A model generated the notes under the pieces. It searched no databases. It was not told where the DNA came from and was given only the letters and a program-made list of their open reading frames with translations. A DNA stretch of 16,137 nt from Larix sibirica (taxonomy: Eukaryota > Streptophyta > Pinopsida > Pinales > Pinaceae). Numbering within the stretch: position 1 is the stretch's first letter; the number at the start of each line of letters is the position of its first letter. The DNA is taken from assembly GCA_004151065.3 (NCBI GenBank), contig NWUY0300000652.1:9485-25621 (forward strand), read 5' to 3'. Of this stretch, positions 9,058 through 16,137 are shown in pieces. The translations under genes and the position numbers were made by a program.

Positions 9058-9211
9058 ACTACACTTTGTCCTATGCAACTAGAGAGTGATGAAACACAGG
9101 TGGAACCTCATGCAATATGAGGGATAACAAGTGACACTGCTAACAAACCAATTTAATACAGTCTAGTGGAGGAACACAATCTGAGAGCATAGCAAAAAAA
9201 ACTGTATCCCA

Positions 9212-9301
9212 ACAAGCAAGTGAAAATGTGAACATGTGAACCTTCATTACGAATGGTGAACTCATTTAAGAACAGACAAATACAAGCAAGTGAAAATGTG
9301 A
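9212..9301. repeat. 20-bp direct repeat, 70-bp spacing
   Basis: The sequence acaagcaagtgaaaatgtga occurs exactly at 9212-9231 and 9282-9301. Confidence 0.85.
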
Positions 9302-10454
9302 GCAATAGTTGTTTAAGGTATCACAGAATAGCTATATATATTCCCATCATGAGTGTTGTCTTCCAATTTTGATTGATGTATAATTGAAACAAAATTTAGC
9401 AATTTATTGGCTCTAGCGAAGTCACTTGTTAATGCGGCATTTGAATTTCTATCATCTAAGATTGCAATAAGCACAATGAAAGAGGAAAAAATAGCAGCTG
9501 TTCATTAATTAAGCCAAGAACAAGCACAAAACATTACATATTAAAATAAGAATGAATTGACAATATTCTGAAGTAGCTGGCTAAATGGGAAATAATCAAA
9601 TATCTAATTTACTCTCAGATTGTAACCATAAAATTTCTCAAGGGCTAAACATCAGAAATTATATGAATTTCCATTTCCAAAGACCATTATCAATGAACGC
9701 AAGACGTTATTATGTTACGACTTATTGCAAGAATCATAAAATCAAAATCCATAACATAAATTACACTCGAAGCTTTTTATCAATTAGATGAAAAAGATAA
9801 GTATTATCAAAAAGAACCAATGTGCAGAGCCTGCATAGTAAACCAAGGGAGATAGGCAAACCCAAATACACCATGGGCAGAATTATGTGAAGCATATAGT
9901 CAAAAGCTGGCAAAGAAGAACAATATGACTACTAGAATGCCTTTGTTATGAAAATATCTGAAGGAAACACAAATGCATCAAATGTGACATAGTTCTTAAA
10001 CTCTTATCAATCAAACAGCCAGATGTTCTAGAAAAATATAGAGACAAACTAGAAAATTAGACAGTCAATTTCAAAAATATAAATCAACAATTTCTTAATG
10101 TGATCCAATAAAACAGAGGTTTGAACAGATGTTAAAAACAAAGCAACAAAAATTTAGCATAAGCCTCAGCCTGCATGTTTTCCACTGGTCTGGAAAGCTC
10201 TACCTCAAACTATGGTTTCTATATTCAAATAAATTGGACATTTGGATTAAAATTAAAAACCGGTGCCTTCTAATCAAAGGTCAATTGACTCTGTTAAAAA
10301 TAATATAATGATTCATAGGTCCCGAATAAAGTCATTTTCAGCAAAAATGGAACTTTTCAAATAAAAAATATTTTGATCTATTTGATATCTGATAAATTCA
10401 TGCATTAATATTTTATATAACTGTGAAGAATGCTAAAAAATAATTTAGAATTAC
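9302..10454. other. AT-rich DNA, no gene seen
   Basis: Short frames only (for example 9585-9791 plus), with no recognisable motif, repeat or RNA gene. Confidence 0.55.
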
Positions 10455-10547
10455 TTCCTGCTTGCCCTTGCCGAGGGACTTCTCCAGTGCACTGGCATAC
10501 TGCTTTGTTCTCCCAACTCCAATCGTGTCTCTCCTCTCCTTCCGTTC
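10455..10547 (-). other. Exon-like segment, charged product, unrecognised
   Basis: A 93-bp segment, GC-richer than its flanks, lies between an acceptor (aaaacaacag) and a donor (GAA|gtaatt) on the minus strand. It is open in the phase-0 frame, reading ERKERRDTIGVGRTKQYA followed by SALEKSLGKGKQE. The codons are well mixed and it looks like real coding sequence, but I cannot place it in PIR or any other family I know. It could be an upstream exon of the same transcription unit or of another gene. Confidence 0.35.
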
Positions 10548-10559
10548 CTGTTGTTTTGA

Positions 10560-10959
10560 TGTCAATGCATATGATCAGGGAAGGAAGAGTATGTTTCACT
10601 TGACTCATGTCAAAGTCCCTCTAAAGAGAAAAATAATGTAGCTGGATTATGGAGTAACTTAATGATTAAGTTTAAAGGACTAACTCCAATTGCAGTTTGA
10701 AGGAAATTTCTACAACTTGCCCTTCCATGGTTAAATATAAAGCATAATACAATCGTAAAATCACTTTTAGAAAATAATTAACCTTCATAAGGTAAAAAAT
10801 ACAAAAGGAATGTGTTCATAACTATTGTATAAAGTAATAGACTAATAGTAATTAAACTCCTTCGAATTTTTCTAAGAGATGTAATTTAGACATGTAAATA
10901 TTTGGCCATTAAATATGGCCTTTGTTTTACTTTAAAAAGTTAATAGTTATAACAAAGTT
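10560..10959. other. AT-rich DNA, no feature
   Basis: Nothing recognised between the exon-like segment and repeat copy 2. Confidence 0.55.
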
Positions 10960-11174
10960 CAAGGCTGTTGGGAGCGCGGAGTGGGAAGTGGGAGCGGAAA
11001 CAGAAAGCACAACTCTCAAAAAGCTTCCAGGAGCTGAGCGTTCCAAGAGTGTTTTTTATATAGTACTAATCAGAAAAATATGCAGAATGTTGACTTAGTT
11101 GCAGAAAACATCAAATATGGATTTCACTACTGGATTAATGATGATCATTAAAGCATCAACCATTTAGTACACAC
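10960..11174 (+). repeat. Dispersed repeat, copy 2
   Basis: This copy shares the first 17 bases with 8264-8280 exactly. It then shares cttcaRggagc, gagtgttttttatata, tggattaatgatg and catcaaccatttagtacaca. It is shorter than copy 1 because the purine-rich block and the AT tract are reduced. Confidence 0.75.
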
Positions 11175-11444
11175 AACATCAATCATCTAGCAGTTATAAC
11201 ATTGTCATCAACAAACTGTAATAAATAAGATTAACCACAAAATGAAACAGAGCATCATATTCATTACCAAAGAGTTGTAAGATGCAATCAACAATTCAAA
11301 CTTCAAAGGTAGGTTCAAACTTCAAACTTAAACTATCATATAATGTTTACAAAATAGGCCATAATAAAGACAAAGTAATGTCTACTAAGCTTTCCTCTTG
11401 CAACGAGAAACTTCTAGTTTCTTTTCCCGTGATTTATGAACAGG

Positions 11445-11491
11445 AATAGGAGCAGTTGGAAGTATTGAAGTTACTTCCAACTGCTCCTATT
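11445..11491. repeat. Perfect 20-bp inverted repeat (hairpin), 7-nt loop
   Basis: The left arm aataggagcagttggaagta (11445-11464) is exactly complementary to the right arm (11472-11491), with loop ttgaagt. No mismatches are present, so it is either young or maintained. No terminator or gene end is adjacent. Confidence 0.9.
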
Positions 11492-11638
11492 TACTACTGC
11501 AATTTTAATTTCTAGCAAGCTTGTGAAGTATTGAATGACTTTAGTTTACTGTTTAAAGTCATATTTGGCTTCCTACTCTTATTTATTTACTGTTGTATTT
11601 TATTTCCAGCAAGCTTATTAAGTGTTGAATGTTCCTTA
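11489..11638. repeat. Degenerate tandem duplication, about 97-bp period
   Basis: The string tttactactgcaatttt..agcaagcttgtgaagtattgaatg (from 11489) recurs as tttactgttgtatttt..agcaagcttattaagtgttgaatg (from 11586). The first unit abuts the right arm of the 11445-11491 hairpin. Confidence 0.7.
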
Positions 11639-11683
11639 AAATATACCAACATTGTGTAATTCTGATTTGAGTAATTTATTATA

Positions 11684-11736
11684 GCATTTGGTATTTGACA
11701 TGCTTAACAATTTGGTATCAGATTTTACATGCTTAA
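11684..11736. repeat. Short tandem duplication, about 28-bp period
   Basis: The words tttggtat and acatgcttaac occur in the same order twice. The second copy contains tggtatcaga (11713-11722), which matches the first ten bases of the plant tRNA-Met primer site used by copia elements. Confidence 0.5.
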
Positions 11737-11739
11737 CTA

Positions 11740-12600
11740 TTGTTGGTTATTTAACTCAAGACTTAAACACTTAATCACTCCCAACACAAGACCAAGAGGA
11801 GCATAGTCTTGACCTTTAGCAAAGGCTTCCTTTGCTCAAGGCCAACACTTGCCTCATTGCAAGAGAGGAAGATCATTAGGAGACACTCTCCTAATCCCAT
11901 AGTGATTTGATATCCATAAGGAAAATTTCTAAATACCTTGGGCACATCCCAAGGGAGCACCTACAATGCTTGTGTTAATTTTACCACTTCGGTCTTGGCT
12001 ATCAACACCTTACGCCTTTTCTTATACTTGGATAACTAAATCGCATATCTGAAAGCTAAGTTATATTATTTAATTATGTTGATGCTCTTTTATTCATAAC
12101 ATGTGTTGCACTTGGACTTGGACTAAATCTATTCATATGTTATGCAAATCGGATGTTTATGGTGTATTAATCTTGATTCAATGTGTTAAATGGTTCCTTA
12201 TTTAAATCTGTTTGGTTACTTAGCTCATTGAAATTTTTACCCTCCATAAACTTGTTTTTTATATCATTAGATCTTTGCTAGGACTTCATATCACCTTTAG
12301 TTTTATCCTAGCCCAACTAAGGATCTTGGATTTACCACTCATCTTTGCCTAAGCATTCTTAGTCACCTCTTACAAAATCAACTTGATTAGTACTTGAGAA
12401 AGCTAGCCCACGTTGTACTATCCTCTTTAAGCTTGCATGTGGAAATCTCTAGTTAGTACCTTGGAAATCTAGTTGGGGACACATCCCGTGGTTAGTCTAG
12501 ATTTCCCTAGGAAATTTAGGAGACCTAAAGAGAGAGACAGAGCTATCCGTGTGACACTTAAGAGTAGATATCAGGTTTTGCAGGTCTATTAGTCGATATT
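11740..12600. other. LTR-like repeat DNA without genes
   Basis: T/C-rich clauses typical of plant LTRs; only the 12468-12556 block is supported by a second copy. The minus frame 11960-11775 has no known motif. Confidence 0.4.
12468..12556 (+). repeat. LTR-like dispersed repeat, copy B
   Basis: This stretch aligns with 4411-4500 (see there). It adjoins the broken end of the copia element at about 12610, suggesting that a different retroelement or a deletion truncated it. Confidence 0.45.
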
Positions 12601-12609
12601 CCTTGCATC

Positions 12610-13021
12610 TTAGGACTGCTAAATCGTGCAACAGCAAGACTGAGGCATGTGTTGCTTCAAACTGTTTATCAGATTCTTGCCTAAAGCATGCTTCTTATCC
12701 TCTCCACAACTGTCCCATTCTTCCTCACGGAAACCATTCAGTTGAGTTTAAGAGCAAGTTAGTTGTCTGTGGAAGCCATGAGACTCACAATACCTACAAA
12801 TCTGTAAATATGCATTCGGCTCCATTATCTGTTCTGAGAACTTTGACCTTGTTCCCACTAAGCTTTTCTACTATATCTCTAAATTCCTTGAAATTTTCAA
12901 GCGCCTCTAAGTAGTCCTTAAGAAAGTACATCCATACTTTCTTGCAGAAATCATCAACAAATATCATCAAATACTTTTGAGTTTTTAACCTCCCCATGAT
13001 GTTGATCTCATAGAACCACAA
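12610..13021 (-). pseudogene. copia integrase core remnant
   Basis: The open part (13021-12794) contains LMIFVDDFCKKVWMYFLK and VLRTDNGAEC, the regions of the first two catalytic Asp residues of the DDE integrase. After a stop, traces such as ESHGFHRQLT and RKNGTVVERIRSML follow in shifted frames to about 12610. The region of the catalytic Glu is degraded. Confidence 0.85.
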
Positions 13022-13029
13022 TGATCACT

Positions 13030-13210
13030 AACTCACCTACATTGGAAAAATTCTCTATGTGTTGTTTTCCTAACACAGATGCTTCACACTCTTGTTTCTA
13101 ACTTGACAAGAGGCAATCCAGGAGCCATATTTAATTTCTTGAAATTATTAGACATTAAAGTGGCCAAATCATCTGATGCAAAGTTGAGTTTTAGCATTGT
13201 CTTCAAGACT
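13030..13210 (-). pseudogene. copia GAG-pre-integrase remnant
   Basis: Pieces in different frames match the pre-integrase zinc-binding domain: a GHFN trace, FKKLNMAPGLPLVKLETRV and LGKQHIENF. At least two frameshifts separate them. Confidence 0.7.
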
Positions 13211-13374
13211 TCAACTAATAAGGCTTGTTGTGTTGACCTACTAGCATAATAGTTGAAAACCTAAACAAACCCCCCCTTCAACACATGTAACCACTACTTT
13301 GTAATGGTTCTTTATGTCCTTTATGAGGCACTTATCTTTGTCAATCCCCAGTTTGAAGCATTGCTTTGTAATCT

Positions 13375-13615
13375 AACTCACAGAAAGCATATTCTTTGGC
13401 AATCCCAGTACATATAACAAATCGTGTATCTCCTCAATTTGCTCATCGGGCATATTTATAGGTTCTTTCCCTTGACCTTTGACCATGTATACTTTGTTAC
13501 CTCCCAAATTAAATTTTACTTCTTTACTTTTATTACCATTTATTGAGGCAAACCACTCTCTGTTATGTGCCATGTGCTTGTTACTACTTGGGTTTATGTA
13601 CCATGCATACCCCAA
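13375..13615 (-). pseudogene. copia protease-like remnant, active site lost
   Basis: An 80-codon frame includes WYINPSSNKHMAHNREWF, where working copia proteases have an Asp-Ser/Thr-Gly triad after WYI or WLL; here Asn-Pro-Ser stands in its place. It continues to LLYVLGLPKNMLSVS, the usual link to the pre-integrase domain, and then a stop. Confidence 0.8.
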
Positions 13616-13839
13616 AGCATTCTCATTCTTATGTGAAGAGGCAAAGATTTAATACTCTTTAACTGCTCCATCACTTTTAAACTATTGCTCAATTTTATCA
13701 CCATCATAGACTGGCCCCTCTCAAATATTTGAGTTTGGTAAGGTGATCTGTGAGTGATTTCACTATCACCCATCCTCAGGCTATATAGTTGTTGACTCCT
13801 CAAATAGAGGACCTCCTGTAACATTGGAAGTCTACAAGG

Positions 13840-14082
13840 GCTTCAAATTTCAATGTATTCCACGCAACCCTCAATCTCTATGCATCTAGGATTAGTTGCT
13901 TTTTTTATCAAATGCCTCTTGCTCTTCCTGCCTTCTTTAACTCTTGGTTCTTTCACACTAGCAATGTCCCATGATTCTCTCATTATGAGGAAATTCTTGA
14001 GTTTACATTTCCAAACAACTTAATTTGTGTTGTTGATCTTATGTATGTCTAGAAAAATAATGTTTTGAGCACTCTCTGCCAT
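13840..14082 (-). pseudogene. copia gag N-terminal remnant
   Basis: ATG at 14082-14080 begins a frame with the copia gag opening. A stop replaces the residue after INNTN, where copia gag usually has the Y of the NYxxW motif. Downstream, VVWKCKLKNFLIMRESWD and LIKKATNP match the same family. The frame ends near 13840. Confidence 0.75.
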
Positions 14083-14505
14083 TTAAAAACTTTGTAATAA
14101 AAACCTTGAAAAATCTGCCCCAGAACCTTTAAAAATAACTTTTGCTTTAAAAATGGTAACCTTCTAAAAGTTTGACAATATAAGCCCTCTTTTAAAAAAA
14201 GAGCCTTTGATTTAAAAAAGGAGTTTGCCAACAATATATTATTATATTCTTATTTTGATTAATGTTGGACTTTGGGCATTAACGTTTTTACTCACCAATC
14301 AACCTTTGCCTTCTTCCTCTTTCAACTTCAACAGCGGCTGCCACTACTGTGAGCAGTGGCAACTTTCTTTTTGTTATCTCTGTTTTGTAGTAGGTTTGGT
14401 GCCATTTAAATTGCCTCCCTTCTAAACTGGCAACAGCCTTTTTCTAAAAATCGACATTATGTCTAAGATTCTAGACTCTAAAACATGAACTGCCTTGTCA
14501 CACAA
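14083..14505. other. Leader-side DNA of the copia remnant
   Basis: AT-rich runs (ttaaaa words around 14100-14230) and then pyrimidine-rich DNA; presumably the 5' untranslated leader in minus orientation. No complementary primer-binding site was found. Confidence 0.4.
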
Positions 14506-14510
14506 TTTTC

Positions 14511-14590
14511 TTAGCAGCAGCTTTCTCTCCACTTTGGTCTGCTACCCTCCCTCAAACTTGAATTTTGTTCTTAGCAGCAGCTTTCACTCC
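14511..14590. repeat. Short direct repeat, 60-bp period
   Basis: The string ttagcagcagctttcWctcc occurs at 14511-14530 and 14571-14590 with one difference. Confidence 0.85.
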
Positions 14591-14868
14591 TCTTAATCTT
14601 CTCTCAGAAATCAACATTTACTCTTTCAAACCAGTGTTTCCTTTTCTGGCATTTGTCCTTAAACTTTTGGACTGTCTACACTTAAACCAAAACAATAACA
14701 TCTTCTTTGGCTAGACAGCTTCACTTCCCAATGACTGTTGCTCTTTTGTCAGGCCAAAAGCAATATTTCTCCTGCATGGCATCCCATTTTCTTCTCAGCT
14801 GCAAACTTTATCCTCAAGGTTGGGGTCTCTTCACTTTGGTCTGCTACCCTCCCTCAAACTTGAATTTT
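14530..14868. repeat. 37-bp perfect direct repeat
   Basis: Positions 14530-14566 and 14832-14868 are identical (they contain ggtctgctaccctccctc); the copies are 302 bp apart. The flanks differ at the first base on each side. Confidence 0.9.
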
Positions 14869-14869
14869 C

Positions 14870-15545
14870 TTCTCACGCTTACTTTTACTGCTATACTAGC
14901 TTATTGATCCTTCAGAGCACACAGACATGAGAAGATGAGAATTTTCACCCTAAAAACTCTTAATTTCCCATTGCATAAGAACATAGATTTATAGTACAAA
15001 AACTGTTTCAGTATTGGCTGCTGAGGAAGAGGATAAACCTCCAACCAAAAATAGCTTTCCCTACAAGAGACTAATTTTATCCCAAACACTAGCGAGATGC
15101 AAGAGGCATTTGAGAATAAATCTCCAAAAGTATACCATACAAACAAAGTAGGTTAACCAACTTATAGTGGCCAATGGCCTGAGTACAGTGAGGACCAACT
15201 TGTTACAAACATAGCATTTCGCCCAAAAACCTTAGGAATTCAGGTGTGAATTATGTACTTTTTAAGATCAAGAGTATGAAGTACAGCTAGAATAGTTGTT
15301 ATAGGCTATAGCTTTGCTATTCTTTTTTGGTAGAAATGTTTCCTAGGATTTATTTTTGTTGAAAATAGATCATAATATCATTATAAATCAATATAAAAGT
15401 AGATCAAGTTTGTCACATCGAAGAGCCAAAGAGCTGTCACGCATGGCGTAAGTTTTTTCCAATAAAAAAAAGAATATTTACATTTAAAATAAAAGTTAAA
15501 ATTAATTCACAACGATCCCTGATAAAATATCTATCCTGAAATAGC
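14870..15545. other. No gene seen; possible LTR of the copia remnant
   Basis: AT-rich; the minus frame 15146-14901 shows no motif. An LTR is plausible from position only. Confidence 0.3.
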
Positions 15546-15547
15546 TC

Positions 15548-15742
15548 TAAGGGTTAGCTTGATCAGTACATGCTCTTATGCTAAGTCCACAGAGGTTTCG
15601 AGATCAAATCTCATCAGGTCCTTTGGGGTTACCAGCCACCTATTCAGCGGGCAGTCAATCCGTCCTCTGTCCGGATAGTGTGGTGTGTGGGGGTGGGGTG
15701 AGATTATTTCCTTGGGAAGAAGAAAACAAGAAGAAAAAACAA
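15548..15742 (+). mobile_element. SINE-like element with tRNA head and A-rich tail
   Basis: The head (15548-15620) has box A-like ttagcttgatcagta and box B-like gagatcaaatc at tRNA spacing. A G-rich body follows, then an A-rich tail (aagaagaaaaaacaa, about 15728-15742). Total size of about 195 bp is typical of plant SINEs. No target duplication was recognised, and the plus frame 15578-15778 is not a gene. Confidence 0.6.
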
Positions 15743-15764
15743 TACATACATACATATATATATG
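15743..15764. repeat. Microsatellite (cata)n then (ta)n
   Basis: Simple repeat directly after the SINE-like A-rich tail. Confidence 0.85.
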
Positions 15765-15773
15765 TTAATTGGG

Positions 15774-15825
15774 TCTAACCTGAGTGGTTGTGGGATGGAG
15801 TGTTATCCTCCCCACCCATGATCTA
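15774..15825 (+). mobile_element. Second SINE-like head, truncated
   Basis: Aligns with the head at 7430-7490 (taacctgagtggttg, ggatggagtg, tatcctccccaccca) but has lost a good box B. Confidence 0.5.
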
Positions 15826-15864
15826 TTCATGTAAGTGACATATTATTCCTGTAAGTGATATGTT
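15825..15864. repeat. 20-bp tandem duplication
   Basis: Units attcatgtaagtgacatatt and attcctgtaagtgatatgtt differ at three bases. Confidence 0.8.
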
Positions 15865-15869
15865 GATCT

Positions 15870-16137
15870 CATAATGAGTATATATATAGCATGAAATAGT
15901 TTTATTTATGAGTAAACATCCACAGATACATAGGAAAGCGGGTTTAGCCATTTATTCTTGAAATCATGTCGCAACAAAAGGACAATATTTTAAAAAATCC
16001 CAGACGGGGATTGAAACATTCTCATAATGGAACCCAAAGATTGCAAATACATTTCTAAATATTAAATAACAATAGTCACTCGAACGACCTGTAACACCTG
16101 TTACCACCTAAGTTGTACTTAGTTGGACTTTCAGTGA
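15870..16137. other. No feature seen
   Basis: AT-rich end of the window with nothing recognised. Confidence 0.5.

Larger units (their letters stand above)
8522..9060. other. GC- and CpG-rich island with arrays
   Basis: About 540 bp are markedly richer in G+C and CpG than the flanks. The island begins immediately after the dispersed repeat and an ambiguous base at 8521. It contains a 34-bp tandem repeat, a telo-box-like aaaccctag at 8708-8716, and a gcgagt array. The plus frame 8761-8976 has repeat-driven composition and is not credible as a gene. Read on the minus strand it looks like a promoter or 5' leader, but no adjoining first exon was found. A captured promoter or part of a GC-rich DNA transposon are both possible. 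Confidence 0.5.
12610..14082 (-). mobile_element. Decayed Ty1/copia retrotransposon, internally deleted
   Basis: On the minus strand the remnant runs gag start, protease-like, pre-integrase and integrase core, the Ty1/copia order (integrase before reverse transcriptase). Stops and frameshifts interrupt every part, including one at a run of seven C near 13270. Most of gag, including any CCHC zinc knuckle, is missing between about 13850 and 13620, and no reverse transcriptase or RNase H is seen. The element ends at about 12610 against LTR-like DNA. It cannot move by itself. Confidence 0.88.

Noticed and set aside
11713-11722. tggtatcaga, like a tRNA-Met primer-binding site of a plus-strand copia element
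   Set aside because: Only ten bases match, it lies in a short tandem duplication, and no LTR end or gag follows on the plus strand.
12603-12914. 103-codon plus-strand open frame
   Set aside because: It lies antisense to the copia integrase remnant and has no motif; a shadow frame.

Overview
The window looks like nuclear DNA of a land plant with a large, repeat-rich genome. A gymnosperm such as a conifer is my guess, but the sequence does not prove it. The DNA is AT-rich, has no compact operons, and holds many old transposable-element remnants. The one gene I recognise with confidence is split into short exons by introns ranging from about 0.1 to 3.6 kb.

That gene is on the minus strand. Four exons (6492-6400, 2802-2733, 2397-2333, 2211-2016) have GT/AG borders and matching codon phases. 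Together they encode about 140 residues closely resembling the N-terminal third of plant PIR/SRA1 (PIROGI, KLUNKER), the CYFIP-type subunit of the SCAR/WAVE actin-regulatory complex. A 29-nt segment at 7189-7161 fits the phase of the preceding exon but matches the protein poorly. I find no further PIR exon before position 1 or up to 16137, so the gene probably continues beyond both edges across long introns.

The large intron (6399-2803) and the 7-16 kb side are filled with repeats. Positions 12610-14082 (minus) hold a decayed Ty1/copia retrotransposon: gag start, dead protease, pre-integrase and integrase core, with no reverse transcriptase seen. LTR-like DNA at 4411-4500 and 12468-12556 is related to each other. 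A pair of about 215-250 bp dispersed repeats lies at 8264-8515 and 10960-11174. Three tRNA-derived SINE-like heads lie near 7430, 15548 and 15774. A GC- and CpG-rich island at 8522-9060 carries a 34-bp tandem repeat and a 9-10 bp 'gcgagt' array. Other items are a perfect 20-bp hairpin at 11445-11491 and a 37-bp direct repeat at 14530/14832.

Several exon-like segments with good splice borders but no recognised product are listed with low confidence: 1614-1804 and 3674-3765 on the plus strand, 8038-7947 and 10547-10455 on the minus strand. A broken coding remnant lies at 4910-5481. I see no CRISPR array, rRNA gene, intact tRNA gene or complete transposon. I found no clearly new biological system. 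The island with its arrays, the perfect hairpin and the unassigned exon-like blocks are the items most worth checking.
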